Positions 1-9,700 are shown, counted from the first letter of the stretch. The stretch is DNA of 64,000 nt from Streptomyces naganishii JCM 4654 (GCF_014650575.1 NZ_BMVF01000001.1:434001-498000); one strand, 5' to 3'. The notes: a model not told the origin generated them from the sequence alone. Made by a program: numbers and translations.

Positions 1-1
1 C

Positions 2-529
2 GTGCACGTCATCGACGCGGCCGGGGCAGCGGCGCGGACGCTTGCCCCGCTGGTGCGCAGCGGGGTGCTCGCCGCACCGCCCGCGGCGGGCGCCGCGGGA
101 GTCGCGGACGTCCTCGGCCGGCTGACGCAGCGGGTCGACCTCGTGCAGATGGCGGTGCGCGGCGGCGCCCCGGACGCGCTGCCGCCCGGCTTCGACACCT
201 CCGAGCAGCTCCTCGTCGTCAACGACTTCCCGCACGGTTTCGACGACCGCGCCGTCAACCAGTTGCGCTATCTCGCGGACGAGGGCCCGGCGGTCGGCGT
301 CCATCTGATGATGGTCGCCGACCGCGAGGACGCCACCGCCTACGGCCCGCTGCTCGACCCGCTGTGGCGTTCGCTCCTGCGCCTCACCCCGGTCCCCGAC
401 GACCACCTCGCCGACCCCTGGGTCGGGCATGCCTGGACCTACGAACCGGCGCTGGTCCCGGCGGGCAGCCGGGTGCTGGAGCAGGTGCTGGCGCAGGTCG
501 CCGCAGCCCGACGCGAGTGGAACAGGTGA
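2..529 (+). CDS. C-terminal part of a probable P-loop (FtsK/SpoIIIE-like) ATP-binding protein; 5' end outside window
   Basis: This reading frame is open to the left edge and ends at a TGA, so only the last ~175 residues are visible. The hydrophobic strand followed by an acidic residue, LLVVNDFP (about residues 70-77 of the visible part), and the later strand GVHLMMVADRED resemble the Walker B strand and sensor strand of FtsK/SpoIIIE-type ATPases found in actinobacterial tellurite-resistance/TerC neighbourhoods. The Walker A region would lie outside the window, so the family call is an inference. It ends 263 bases before the terC start and is probably a separate transcription unit. Confidence 0.5.
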   Translation: MHVIDAAGAAARTLAPLVRSGVLAAPPAAGAAGVADVLGRLTQRVDLVQMAVRGGAPDALPPGFDTSEQLLVVNDFPHGFDDRAVNQLRYLADEGPAVGVHLMMVADREDATAYGPLLDPLWRSLLRLTPVPDDHLADPWVGHAWTYEPALVPAGSRVLEQVLAQVAAARREWNR

Positions 530-640
530 GGGCTGGGCGCGGACTGTACCAAGAGAAAGTAAAGGTCTCTGACCTGGCGTTTTGATCTTTTCTTTGCCAG
601 ATGCTTTACCTTTCCTTGGTGTTTCGGGTACTGTTTTCCC

Positions 641-742
641 CACGGAGGGGAGTACTCCCGTCTGCTGCGGCGTACCCGTCAATACGGATCAGGCCAGATC
701 CCGGGGCGCCGGCCCGTCACAGGGTGGAAGAGACCTCCGGCA
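641..742 (+). ncRNA. yybP-ykoY-type manganese riboswitch aptamer
   Basis: The leader of the TerC gene carries the conserved yybP-ykoY elements in the right order. These are GGGGAGTA directly after the 5' strand of P1 (GGAGG, 644-648), CGTCAATACGGATC (about 678-691), its partner GATCCCGGGGCGCC, and GAGACCTCC (730-738), whose CCTCC closes P1 with 644-648. Known members bind Mn2+ and control Mn2+ exporters such as MntP and Alx/TerC, which fits the gene downstream. A candidate -10 (TACTGT, 629-634) would put the transcription start just before the aptamer. The family call comes from remembered consensus, not from a covariance-model search. Confidence 0.85.
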
Positions 743-788
743 GCGATGACGCTGACACCTTTGCCGTGACTGACGTACCTGCCGGAGG
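734..788 (+). promoter_or_regulatory. Translational expression platform: anti-Shine-Dalgarno switch helix of the terC riboswitch
   Basis: CCTCCGGCAG (734-743) is perfectly complementary over 10 bp to CTGCCGGAGG (779-788), which contains the ribosome binding site GGAGG (784-788) four bases before the GTG start at 793. The same CCTCC (734-738) is also the 3' strand of aptamer helix P1, pairing with GGAGG (644-648). The two pairings exclude each other. With ligand, P1 forms and the ribosome site is free; without it, the 10-bp helix hides the site. The sequence therefore predicts a translational ON switch. Confidence 0.75.
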
Positions 789-792
789 CGCA

Positions 793-1794
793 GTGGATGT
801 ATCGATGACCCTGTGGGTCCTTACTGTCGGGGGCCTCGCCGCCCTGATCGCGGTCGACTTCCTCATCGGGCGCAAGCCCCATGAGGTGTCGGTCAAAGAA
901 GCCGGGATCTGGACCGCCGTCTGGGTCGCGCTGGCCTGCCTCTTCGGACTCGGCCTGCTCCTCTTCGCGGGCGGCGCCCCCGCGGGTGAGTTCTTCGCGG
1001 GCTTCGTCACCGAGAAGTCGCTGAGCGTCGACAACCTCTTCGTCTTCGTGCTGATCATGGCGAAGTTCGCCGTGCCCCCGCGGTACCAGCAGCGCGTGCT
1101 GCTCGTCGGCGTCCTCATAGCCCTGGTGCTGCGGGCCGTCTTCATCGCCGCCGGCGCCGCGATCCTCACGAGCTTCTCGTGGGTCTTCTACCTCTTCGGC
1201 GCCTTCCTGATCTGGACCGCCTGGAAGCTCGTCATGGAGGCCCGCGCCGAGGCCGAGGACGAGGAGTACGAGGAGAACAAGCTGCTCCAGGCCGTCGAGC
1301 GCCGCTTCGGAGTCGCCGACCGCTACCACGGCACCAAGCTGTGGATCCGGCAGAACGGCAAGCGCGTGATGACGCCGATGCTGGTCGTGATGCTCGCGAT
1401 CGGCACCACCGACATCCTGTTCGCCCTGGACTCCATACCCGCGATCTTCGGCCTGACCCAGGACCCGTACATCGTCTTCACCGCCAACGCCTTCGCGCTG
1501 ATGGGTCTGAGGCAGCTGTACTTCCTGATCGGCGGACTGCTGAAGAAGCTGGTCCACCTCTCCTACGGCCTGTCGGTCATCCTCGGCTTCATCGGCGTCA
1601 AGCTGGTGCTGCACGCGCTGCACGAGTCCGGCGTCCACGTCCCGGAGATCAGCATTCCGGTCTCCCTCGGCGTGATCTGCGCGGTCCTGGCCGTCACCAC
1701 GATCACCAGTCTGCTGGCCACCAGGAAGCAGACCGCCGCCAAGGAGGTGCGAGAACTGGACGAGGACGCCCCGAGGGACAGCGTCGGTGTCTGA
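793..1794 (+). CDS. terC: TerC/Alx-family integral membrane protein, probable Mn2+ exporter
   Basis: A 333-residue TerC-family membrane protein with about nine hydrophobic segments. It carries the family signature SVDNLFVFVLI in an early membrane helix and the matching acidic helix TTDILFALDSIPAIFG, whose acidic residues are thought to bind metal. Cytoplasmic loops are charged, for example EARAEAEDEEYEENK. The GTG at 793 is preferred over upstream starts because GGAGG lies four bases before it and the protein then begins with the usual short leader (DVSMTLWVL); an upstream start would read through the riboswitch. Alx/TerC proteins export Mn2+ and, in secretory contexts, metallate exoenzymes. 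The riboswitch supports a manganese role rather than tellurite resistance. Confidence 0.88.
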   Translation: MDVSMTLWVLTVGGLAALIAVDFLIGRKPHEVSVKEAGIWTAVWVALACLFGLGLLLFAGGAPAGEFFAGFVTEKSLSVDNLFVFVLIMAKFAVPPRYQQRVLLVGVLIALVLRAVFIAAGAAILTSFSWVFYLFGAFLIWTAWKLVMEARAEAEDEEYEENKLLQAVERRFGVADRYHGTKLWIRQNGKRVMTPMLVVMLAIGTTDILFALDSIPAIFGLTQDPYIVFTANAFALMGLRQLYFLIGGLLKKLVHLSYGLSVILGFIGVKLVLHALHESGVHVPEISIPVSLGVICAVLAVTTITSLLATRKQTAAKEVRELDEDAPRDSVGV

Positions 1795-1834
1795 CCGGAG
1801 TGCGAACCGTGCCCGCCTTTGGGACGATCGCCTC

Positions 1835-2935
1835 ATGCTGACGCGGCTCAGGGCGTTCATGGCGGCTTGGACGACCACGGTGCCGGTGCTCGCGGTTGTT
1901 TTGCTGATCCTCACCTGGGGTCGCGCCCTGCCCGCCGCGGTCGTCGTACTGGTGACCCTCGTCCTCGCCGGCTCGGTCCTGGCCGCGGTGCACCACGCCG
2001 AAGTGGTCGCCCACCGGGTCGGGGAGCCCTTCGGCTCCCTGGTCCTCGCCATCGCCGTCACGATCATCGAGGTCGCGCTCATCGTCACCCTGATGATCGA
2101 CGGCGGCGACAAGAGCGCGACCCTGGCCAGGGACACGGTGTTCGCCGCCGTGATGATCACCTGCAACGGCGTGGTGGGCCTGAGCCTTCTCGTCGGCTCG
2201 CTGAGGCACGGCACGGCGGTGTTCAACGCCGAGGGCACCGGCGCCGCCCTCGCCACGGTGGCCACCCTGGCCACGCTCAGCCTGGTCCTGCCGACGTTCA
2301 CCACCAGCCGGCCGGGCCCGCAGTTCTCCGGCGTGCAGCTCACCTTCGCGGCGCTGTCGTCCCTGATCCTGTACGGGCTGTTCGTGGCTACGCAGACCGT
2401 GCGGCACCGTGACTACTTCCTGCCCATCACCCGGCAGGGCGAGGTGATCACCTCCGACGACCACGCCCGGCGTCCCTCCGCCCGCACCGCCGGGATCAGC
2501 CTCGGCCTGCTCGGTCTGGCCCTGGTCGGCGTGGTCGGGCTCGCCAAGGGCGTGTCGCCCACCATCGAGTCCGGTGTGGCGGCGGCCGGTCTGCACCACG
2601 CGGTCGTCGGTGTGATCATCGCCTTGCTGGTGCTGCTGCCCGAGACCATCGCGGCGCTGCGGTCCGCCCGGCGCGACCGGGTGCAGACCAGCCTCAACCT
2701 GGCGCTCGGCTCGGCGATGGCCAGCATCGGCCTGACCATCCCGGCTGTCGCGCTGGCGTCCGTCTGGCTTCCCGGCCCCCTCGTCCTCGGCCTGGGCTCC
2801 ACGCACATGCTGCTGCTCCTGCTCACCGTCGTGGTCGCCTCGCTGACCGTGGTGCCGGGTCGGGCCACACCGCTCCAGGGCGGTGTCCACCTGGTGATCT
2901 TCGCTGCCTACCTGGAACTGGCCATCAACCCCTAG
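1835..2935 (+). CDS. chaA: Calcium:proton antiporter of the ChaA/Cax family
   Basis: A 366-residue polytopic protein with the two CaCA alpha-repeats. The first holds EPFGSLVLAIAVTIIEVALI; the second holds LLVLLPETIAALRSARRDR and LGSAMASIGLTIP. The Glu residues in these helices are the cation-binding positions of Ca2+/H+ exchangers, and ChaA of E. coli has the same motifs. The frame extends upstream to 1787, overlapping terC, but the ATG at 1835 gives the normal family N-terminus. It follows terC by about 40 bases on the same strand and may be co-transcribed, putting two divalent-cation transporters side by side. Confidence 0.85.
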   Translation: MLTRLRAFMAAWTTTVPVLAVVLLILTWGRALPAAVVVLVTLVLAGSVLAAVHHAEVVAHRVGEPFGSLVLAIAVTIIEVALIVTLMIDGGDKSATLARDTVFAAVMITCNGVVGLSLLVGSLRHGTAVFNAEGTGAALATVATLATLSLVLPTFTTSRPGPQFSGVQLTFAALSSLILYGLFVATQTVRHRDYFLPITRQGEVITSDDHARRPSARTAGISLGLLGLALVGVVGLAKGVSPTIESGVAAAGLHHAVVGVIIALLVLLPETIAALRSARRDRVQTSLNLALGSAMASIGLTIPAVALASVWLPGPLVLGLGSTHMLLLLLTVVVASLTVVPGRATPLQGGVHLVIFAAYLELAINP

Positions 2936-2968
2936 AGCCCAGGTGGCCGGTGGTCGGCGTCCTCCCGC

Positions 2969-4273
2969 TCACCCGACGACGGGCTCCGGGGCCGTGACGG
3001 GCACGGGGCGTGTCTCCGGCAGCAACGCGAAGCACGCCAGCCCCAGCAGCGCGAGGGCGGTCAGATACGCGCCCACACCCCACGGGACGCGGCCGCCGCC
3101 CTCGGACAGCGCCGTGGCCACGATCGGGGTGAGGGCGCCGCCGAGGACCCCGCCGAGGTTGTAGCCCACCGCCGCGCCCGTGCAGCGCACCCGGGGCTCG
3201 AACAGCTCCGGCAGGTACGCCCCGATCACGCCGAACATCGTGACGAAGGCGAGCAGCGCACCCAGGAAACCGGCGAACATCGCCAGGGGAGCCCCGGTGG
3301 CCAGCAGCATCACCATCGGGAACATCCACAGGGCGCACGCGGCGCAGCCCACCAGGCACAGCGGCCTGCGCCCGTAACGGTCCCCGAGCAGAGCCGCCAC
3401 CGGTGTGAAGGCGCCCTTGACCACCACCGCCGCCATGACACACCCCAGCACGACGGTACGGCTCACCCCCAGCCGCCGCGTCGCGTACGCCAGGGACCAC
3501 GTCGTCACCGTGTAGAAGACCGCGTAGCCGACGGCCAGCGCGCCCGCCGTCAGCAGCACCAGCCGGCCGTGCCGGCGCACGACCTCGACGAGCGGCACGC
3601 GCGCGTGCGCACCGATCTCCAGGAAACGGGGGCTCTCCGCGAGCGAGGACCGCAGCCACACCCCGGCCACCGCCGGCACCGCGGCCGCCCAGAACGGCAC
3701 CCGCCACCCCCACTCGGCGAACTGGGCGTCGGTGAGGAACGCCGACAGCGCCAGCATCACCCCGTTGGCGAGGAGGAACCCCACCGACGGCCCCACCTGC
3801 GGAAAGCTCGCCCACAGTCCCCGTCGCGCCGCCGGGGCGTGCTCCGCCGTGAGCAGCACCGCCCCACCCCACTCGCCCCCGAGCCCCAGCCCCTGCAGAA
3901 AGCGCAGGGCGACCAGCAGCACGGGAGCGGCCACGCCGGCCGTGCCGTACGCCGGCACGCACCCGACCGCGACGGTCGACGCCCCCGTCAGCAGCAGCGA
4001 GGCCACGAGCACCGGCCGCCGCCCGTGCCGGTCGCCGATGTGGCCGAACAGCACCGAGCCGAGCGGCCGGGCCAGGAACCCCGCGCCGAAGGTGCCGAAC
4101 GCCGCCAGCGTCCCGGCCGCGGGCGAGAAGGCGGGGAAGAACAGCGGGCCGAGGACCAGGGCCGCCGCGGTGCCGTAGACGAAGAAGTCGTAGAACTCGA
4201 TGGCGGTCCCGGCCAGCGAGGCGGCGGCGAGCCGCGGCATGGACGAGGTGCTCACGGTGCGTACGGTGCGCAT
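2969..4273 (-). CDS. MHS-family (metabolite:H+ symporter) MFS transporter
   Basis: A 434-residue, 12-helix major facilitator of the metabolite:H+ symporter type. The first helix has [17 protein letters not shown], typical of ShiA/KgtP/ProP. The TM2-TM3 loop has the MFS signature [11 protein letters not shown], and a second copy, DRYGRRP, follows the central loop. The ATG at 4273 gives a short cytoplasmic N-terminus. It is divergent from aroQ (start 4424) across about 150 bases. Because aroQ makes 3-dehydroshikimate and MHS proteins include the shikimate permease, uptake of a shikimate-pathway or aromatic acid is plausible but unproven. Other MHS substrates (citrate, alpha-ketoglutarate, betaine) are possible. 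Confidence 0.8.
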   Translation of the reverse strand: MRTVRTVSTSSMPRLAAASLAGTAIEFYDFFVYGTAAALVLGPLFFPAFSPAAGTLAAFGTFGAGFLARPLGSVLFGHIGDRHGRRPVLVASLLLTGASTVAVGCVPAYGTAGVAAPVLLVALRFLQGLGLGGEWGGAVLLTAEHAPAARRGLWASFPQVGPSVGFLLANGVMLALSAFLTDAQFAEWGWRVPFWAAAVPAVAGVWLRSSLAESPRFLEIGAHARVPLVEVVRRHGRLVLLTAGALAVGYAVFYTVTTWSLAYATRRLGVSRTVVLGCVMAAVVVKGAFTPVAALLGDRYGRRPLCLVGCAACALWMFPMVMLLATGAPLAMFAGFLGALLAFVTMFGVIGAYLPELFEPRVRCTGAAVGYNLGGVLGGALTPIVATALSEGGGRVPWGVGAYLTALALLGLACFALLPETRPVPVTAPEPVVG

Positions 4274-4423
4274 GCCGCGTCAACCACCCGGAGTGACCAG
4301 GGGTTACGGGGCGCGCGGAGGCACGGACGGCGCCGGGGAGCGCGGCGGGCGCGCCGTGATAGACCGGGTGCGAGCGGTGGTCATGACGGCCGGCCGCCGT
4401 ACGACGAACGGACCGGAGGAACC

Positions 4424-4897
4424 GTGCCCCGCACCCTGGCCAACGCGCCGATCATGATCCTCAACGGCCCCAACCTGAACCTCCTCGGGCAGCGCCAGCC
4501 GGAGATCTACGGCTCCGACACGCTCGCCGACGTCGAGGCACTGTGCGCCGAGGCGGCGGCCGCGCACGGCGGCACGGTGGACTTCCGCCAGTCCAACCAC
4601 GAGGGGGAGCTGGTCGACTGGATCCACGAGGCACGGCGGCACCACTGCGGCATCGTGATCAATCCGGCCGCCTACTCGCACACCTCCGTCGCGATCCTGG
4701 ACGCGCTGAACACCTGCGACGGGCTGCCGGTGGTGGAGGTCCACATCTCCAACATCCACCAGCGGGAGTCCTTCCGGCACCACTCCTACGTCTCGCTGCG
4801 CGCCGACGGCGTCATCGCGGGCTGCGGTGTGCAGGGCTACGCCTTCGCGGTGGAGCGGGTCGCGGCCCTGGCGGGCCCGGCGCGGGCGGACGCGTAG
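4424..4897 (+). CDS. aroQ: 3-dehydroquinate dehydratase, type II
   Basis: A 157-residue type II dehydroquinase, the third step of the shikimate pathway (3-dehydroquinate to 3-dehydroshikimate), normally a dodecamer. The family signature [18 protein letters not shown] is present with the catalytic Tyr, followed by the [13 protein letters not shown] helix, the [10 protein letters not shown] loop and the HISNIHQRE segment containing the catalytic His. The frame is open far upstream, but the GTG at 4424 has GGAGGA (4415-4420) just before it and gives the standard length. Type II is the biosynthetic/catabolic class usual in Streptomyces. It is monocistronic here and divergent from the MHS transporter. 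Confidence 0.93.
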   Translation: MPRTLANAPIMILNGPNLNLLGQRQPEIYGSDTLADVEALCAEAAAAHGGTVDFRQSNHEGELVDWIHEARRHHCGIVINPAAYSHTSVAILDALNTCDGLPVVEVHISNIHQRESFRHHSYVSLRADGVIAGCGVQGYAFAVERVAALAGPARADA

Positions 4898-5051
4898 CCC
4901 GCTCCGCGCGGCGGCGCGGGCCGGGGCCGCCGGCCGAGGGCGGGGTTGGAGGCCGGCGGCCCGTACCGCGCAGGAGCCGTCATCCTGTGCGGGGCTGCTC
5001 CCAGTTGACCGCGTGGCGGGAGGGGCGAGGAGCGCGCGCGTGCCACCGGCG

Positions 5052-5070
5052 CGTGTGAAGGCTTCACACG
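5052..5070. terminator. Palindrome in a convergent intergenic region, candidate terminator
   Basis: CGTGTGAAG and CTTCACACG flank a single G, a perfect 19-base dyad. It sits in the 213-base gap between the converging ends of aroQ and the metallo-hydrolase gene, so a termination role is more likely than an operator. There is no T tract, as is usual for Streptomyces terminators. Confidence 0.35.
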
Positions 5071-5110
5071 GGGCGCGAGCGGCGCGCAGTGCCGGCGGCG
5101 CGCCGGCGGT

Positions 5111-5767
5111 TCACCACCCGCGCGCGTGCCACTGGGGCAGGTGCGGACGCTCCGCGCCCAGCGTGGTGTCGTTGCCGTGGCCCGGATAGACCCAGGTCTC
5201 GTCCGGGAGCACGTCGAAGATCTTCGTCTCGACGTCGTGGATGAGACTCGCGAACGCCTCCGGGTCCTTGAACGTGTTGCCCACGCCGCCCGGGAAGAGG
5301 CAGTCGCCCGTGAACACGTGCGGGTGCCCGTGCGGGTCGTCGTAGACCAGCGCGATGGAGCCCGGCGTGTGGCCCACCAGGTGCCGTGCGGTCAGTTCCA
5401 CCCGGCCCACCCGGATCGTGTCGCCGTCGTCGACGAGCACGTCGGTGGGCACGGGAATGCCCTCGGCGTCGTCGCGTCCCGCATAGGTACGCGCGCGCGT
5501 GGCCGCCACCACCTCGGCCAGCGCCCGCCAGTGGTCGCCGTGCCGGTGGGTGGTGACGACGGAGGCGATGCCGTCGTCACCGATCATGCCGAGCAGGGTG
5601 TGCGCGTCGTTGGCCGCGTCGATCAGCAACTGCTCGTCGGTGGCCCGGCAGCGCAGCAGATAGGCGTTGTTGTCCATCGGGCCGACCGCGATCTTGGTGA
5701 TCATCAGGTCCTTCAGCTCGTGCACGTCCGCCGGGCCGCCGACCCTCACCTCTCCGCTGTACGTCAT
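5111..5767 (-). CDS. Metallo-beta-lactamase-fold hydrolase (glyoxalase II-like)
   Basis: A 218-residue metallo-beta-lactamase-fold protein. The metal-binding motif THRHGDHW (H74, H76, D78, H79) is intact, with a further His in HLVGHTPGS, the FTGDCLFPGG loop (Asp bridging ligand) and the final His in YPGHG. This set is typical of hydroxyacylglutathione hydrolase-like enzymes. Streptomyces use mycothiol rather than glutathione, so the real substrate may be a mycothiol thioester or persulfide. The ATG at 5767 was chosen because the upstream start at 5809 only adds a charged extension. The gene points toward aroQ (convergent). Confidence 0.83.
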   Translation of the reverse strand: MTYSGEVRVGGPADVHELKDLMITKIAVGPMDNNAYLLRCRATDEQLLIDAANDAHTLLGMIGDDGIASVVTTHRHGDHWRALAEVVAATRARTYAGRDDAEGIPVPTDVLVDDGDTIRVGRVELTARHLVGHTPGSIALVYDDPHGHPHVFTGDCLFPGGVGNTFKDPEAFASLIHDVETKIFDVLPDETWVYPGHGNDTTLGAERPHLPQWHARGW

Positions 5768-5848
5768 GGCCGTCAGCCTATAGCGGTGAGCGGCCCGTGG
5801 ATCGTCCACGCGCTGCGGCGGACGGCGGCCCGGGGCCGAGCCCGTGCG

Positions 5849-6535
5849 CTACAGCGGCGGGAGTGCCGGCAGCGCGCCGCCCTCGGCCGTCAGCGCCGCG
5901 CCGTCGCGGCGTCCGGCGAGCCAGCCCAGCAGGTCCGCGGGCGCCCCGGTGACCGTGATCTCCGGTTCGGCCGCCTCCTGGCCGGTGCTCCACGCGCGCG
6001 TGCCGTCCGTCAGCCGGGTCGGCGGCACGTCCGGGTTCCCGGTGAACCGCCGGGCGAGGAAGTCGATCTCCCGCTCGGTGAACTCCGCCGGCAGGTCCTC
6101 CAGCTCGTAGCCGATGCCGAGGTCCACGTGGTGCAGCTCTACCTCTGCCCAGCGCCGGAAGGGCACCCGGGAGGCTGAGTCGGTGACCCCGTTGCGCAGC
6201 TCCACCGTGCGCGACCAGTCCGCCGGGGCGGCCCCCGTCTCCTGGAAGCGGGCCCCGCTCTCGCGCACGTCGGCGAGCTGGGCCTCCAGGGGACGCCGGG
6301 CGTCCCGCTCGATGTCGGCGTCCCGGGCCTCGCCGGAGACGTACATGGGACGTCCCTCGAGGACGTTCACGAGTGCGTCCGCGTTGCGGGCGACGTGGGC
6401 GAGGACATGACCCCGGGTCCAGCCGGGCAGCCGTGACTGGTCGGTCACACCTGCGTTGTCCAGCTTGGCGGCTGCGGTGAGCAGTCGCTCGGTGGCGCTG
6501 CGCACAGACTCCAGGTCGCGTACGTGATCAATCAT
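5849..6535 (-). CDS. Maleylpyruvate isomerase-family protein (mycothiol-dependent isomerase/DinB-like fold)
   Basis: A 228-residue protein of the actinobacterial maleylpyruvate isomerase family. An N-terminal DinB-like four-helix domain carries RLPGWTRGHVLAHVARNADAL, with a His in the metal-binding position, and a second His cluster VELHHVDLG around residue 145. A C-terminal MDMPI domain follows. Characterised relatives open or isomerise maleylpyruvate using mycothiol, but many Streptomyces members are uncharacterised and lie outside gentisate clusters, as here. The ATG at 6535 gives the family N-terminus MIDHVRDLESVR. It is divergent from uvrA and its upstream region abuts the uvrA promoter. 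Confidence 0.75.
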   Translation of the reverse strand: MIDHVRDLESVRSATERLLTAAAKLDNAGVTDQSRLPGWTRGHVLAHVARNADALVNVLEGRPMYVSGEARDADIERDARRPLEAQLADVRESGARFQETGAAPADWSRTVELRNGVTDSASRVPFRRWAEVELHHVDLGIGYELEDLPAEFTEREIDFLARRFTGNPDVPPTRLTDGTRAWSTGQEAAEPEITVTGAPADLLGWLAGRRDGAALTAEGGALPALPPL

Positions 6536-6690
6536 GGCTCCGACCCTAGCCGGGGCACACGTTCGGGTGAAGGTGGCCGACTGCGCCCGTAAATCGAATG
6601 CACGTGCTATAAGGTCGGAGGCGGCGTCGGGCATGCTGGAGGGCCGGGGATTGTTGACCGTCCAGGCGCATCCGGGAATCCCACCCGGCG

Positions 6691-6713
6691 TTGTCAGTGG
6701 CTCCCCCTAGTCT
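6691..6713 (+). promoter_or_regulatory. RecA-independent DNA-damage (PafBC-type, RecA-NDp) promoter of uvrA
   Basis: TTGTCAGTG (6691-6699), eight bases (6700-6707), then TAGTCT (6708-6713). This is an exact match to the actinobacterial RecA-independent DNA-damage promoter, TTGTCRGTG-N8-TAnnnT, which the PafBC activator uses in mycobacteria. Transcription would start near 6720, leaving a leader of about 50 bases before uvrA. No clear LexA box was seen in the same gap. Confidence 0.8.
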
Positions 6714-6769
6714 GAGAAAGCACGGGGGCCCCGCCCCTGTCACTTCTCTCAAGAAAGGTGCGGACCGGC

Positions 6770-9700
6770 GTGGCCGACCGTCTCATCGTCCGTGGCGCGC
6801 GCGAGCACAACCTGAAGAACGTCTCGCTCGACCTGCCTCGGGACTCGCTCATCGTCTTCACGGGCCTGTCCGGGTCGGGCAAGTCCTCCCTGGCCTTCGA
6901 CACCATCTTCGCCGAGGGCCAGCGGCGCTACGTGGAGTCGCTCTCCTCGTACGCCCGGCAGTTCCTCGGCCAGATGGACAAGCCGGACGTCGACTTCATC
7001 GAGGGCCTCTCCCCGGCGGTCTCCATCGACCAGAAGTCGACCTCGCGCAACCCGCGCTCCACGGTCGGCACCATCACCGAGGTCTACGACTACCTGCGCC
7101 TGCTCTTCGCCCGCATCGGCAAGCCGCACTGCCCCGAGTGCGGCCGCCCGATCTCGCGCCAGTCGCCGCAGGCGATCGTCGACCGGGTCCTGGAGCTGCC
7201 GGAGGGCAGCCGCTTCCAGGTGCTCGCCCCGCTGGTGCGTGAGCGCAAGGGCGAGTTCGTCGACCTGTTCGCCGACCTTCAGACCAAGGGCTACTCCCGC
7301 GCGCGCGTGGACGGCGAGACGATCCAGCTCGCCAGTCCGCCCACGCTGAAGAAGCAGGAGAAGCACACCATCGAGGTGGTCGTCGACCGCCTCACCGTGA
7401 AGGACGGCGCCAAGCGCCGTCTGACCGACTCCGTCGAGACCGCCCTCGGGCTCTCGGGCGGCATGGTCGTGCTCGACTTCGTCGACCTCCCCGAGGACGA
7501 CCCCGAGCGCGAGCGCATGTACTCCGAGCACCTGTACTGCCCCTACGACGACCTGTCGTTCGAGGAGCTGGAGCCCCGCTCCTTCTCCTTCAACTCGCCC
7601 TTCGGCGCCTGCCCCGAGTGCACCGGCATCGGCACGCGCATGGAGGTCGACCCCGAACTGATCGTCCCCGACGAGGACAAGAGCCTCGACGAGGGCGCCA
7701 TCCACCCCTGGTCGCACGGGCACACCAAGGACTACTTCGGCCGCCTGGTCGGCGCCCTCGCCGACGCGCTGGGCTTCCGCACCGACATCCCCTTCGCGGG
7801 CCTGCCCCAGCGCGCCAAGAAGGCCCTGCTGTACGGCCACAAGACCCAGATCGAGGTCCGCTACCGCAACCGTTACGGGCGCGAGCGCGTCTACACCACG
7901 CCCTTCGAGGGCGCGGTCCCCTTCGTCAAGCGCCGGCACAGCGAGGCCGAGAGCGACGCCGGCCGCGAGCGCTTCGAGGGCTACATGCGCGAGGTCCCCT
8001 GCCCCACCTGCGAGGGCACCCGCCTCAAGCCCGTCGTCCTCGCGGTCACGCTCATGGGCAAGTCGATCGCCGAGATCTCCGCCATGTCCATCAGCGACTG
8101 CGCGGACTTCCTCGGCGAGCTGAAGCTCACCGCCCGCGACAAGAAGATCGCCGAGCGCGTGCTCAAGGAGGTCAACGAGCGGCTGCGGTTCCTGGTCGAC
8201 GTCGGTTTGGACTATCTGTCCCTCAACCGTGCGGCCGGCACGCTCTCCGGCGGCGAGGCCCAGCGCATCCGCCTGGCCACCCAGATCGGTTCCGGCCTCG
8301 TGGGCGTCCTCTACGTCCTCGACGAGCCGTCCATCGGCCTGCACCAGCGCGACAACCACCGGCTGATCGAAACGCTGGTCCGGCTCAGGGACATGGGCAA
8401 CACGCTCATCGTCGTCGAGCACGACGAGGACACCATCAAGGTCGCCGACTGGGTCGTCGACATCGGTCCCGGGGCCGGCGAGCACGGCGGCAAGGTTGTG
8501 CACAGCGGCTCCCTGAAGGAACTGCTCGCGAACGCCGAGTCGCAGACCGGTCAGTACCTCTCCGGCAAGAAGTCGATCCCGCTGCCCGACATCCGGCGTC
8601 CGCGCGACCCCGCTCGGCAGCTCACGGTGCACGGCGCGCGCGAGAACAACCTCCAGGACATCGACGTGTCCTTCCCGCTCGGCGTCTTCACGGCCGTCAC
8701 CGGCGTCTCCGGGTCCGGCAAGTCGACGCTGGTCAACGACATCCTCTACACCCACCTGGCACGCGAGCTGAACGGCGCGCGGAACGTGCCGGGCCGGCAC
8801 ACGCGCGTGGACGGCGACGACCTCGTGGACAAGGTCGTGCACGTCGACCAGTCGCCCATCGGCCGCACCCCGCGGTCCAACCCGGCGACGTACACCGGCG
8901 TCTTCGACCACATCCGCAAGCTGTTCGCCGAGACCACCGAGGCGAAGGTCCGCGGTTACCTGCCCGGCCGCTTCTCCTTCAACGTCAAGGGCGGCCGCTG
9001 CGAGAACTGCGCGGGCGACGGCACGATCAAGATCGAGATGAACTTCCTCCCGGACGTCTACGTCCCCTGCGAGGTCTGCCACGGAGCCCGGTACAACCGG
9101 GAGACCCTGGAGGTCCACTACAAGGGCAAGTCCATCGCCGACGTGCTGAACATGCCGATCGAGGAGGCGACAGACTTCTTCGAGGCCGTCCCGGCGATCG
9201 CCCGCCACCTCAGGACCCTCAAGGACGTCGGCCTCGGCTACGTCAGGCTCGGCCAGTCCGCGACCACCCTGTCGGGCGGCGAGGCCCAGCGCGTCAAGCT
9301 CGCCAGCGAACTGCAGCGCCGCTCCACCGGACGCACGGTCTACGTCCTGGACGAGCCGACCACCGGTCTGCACTTCGAGGACATCAGCAAGCTGCTGAAG
9401 GTCCTGTCCGGCCTGGTCGACAAGGGCAACACGGTCATCGTCATCGAGCACAACCTCGATGTGATCAAGACGGCAGACTGGGTCGTCGACATGGGCCCGG
9501 AGGGCGGCGCGGGCGGCGGCCTGGTGGTCGCCGAGGGCACCCCCGAGCAGGTCGCCGGCGTTCCGGCCAGCCACACCGGCAAGTTCCTGCGCGAGATCCT
9601 GGGCGCGGACCGGATCAGCGACGCCGAGCCGGTGAAGACCCCGCGCAGGGCCGCCGCCAAGAAGGCCGTCGCGGCGGCCTCGACGGCGCGGCGCACGGCC

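Noticed and set aside
540..625. Inverted repeat of AAAGTAAAGG and CTTTACCTTTCC in the AT-rich patch before the riboswitch
   Set aside because: The arms do not pair consistently and the similarity is mostly purine/pyrimidine richness. It is more likely the promoter region or the end of the upstream gene.
5052..5070. CRP-type binding site (TGTGA/TCACA)
   Set aside because: The half sites have five bases between them instead of six and lie between two converging gene ends, where a terminator is more likely.
6749..9574. 941-residue open frame opposite uvrA
   Set aside because: It is an antisense shadow of the highly conserved uvrA gene. The translation is a low-complexity Val/Asp/Gly/Leu string with no family motifs, a normal by-product of high-GC codon usage.
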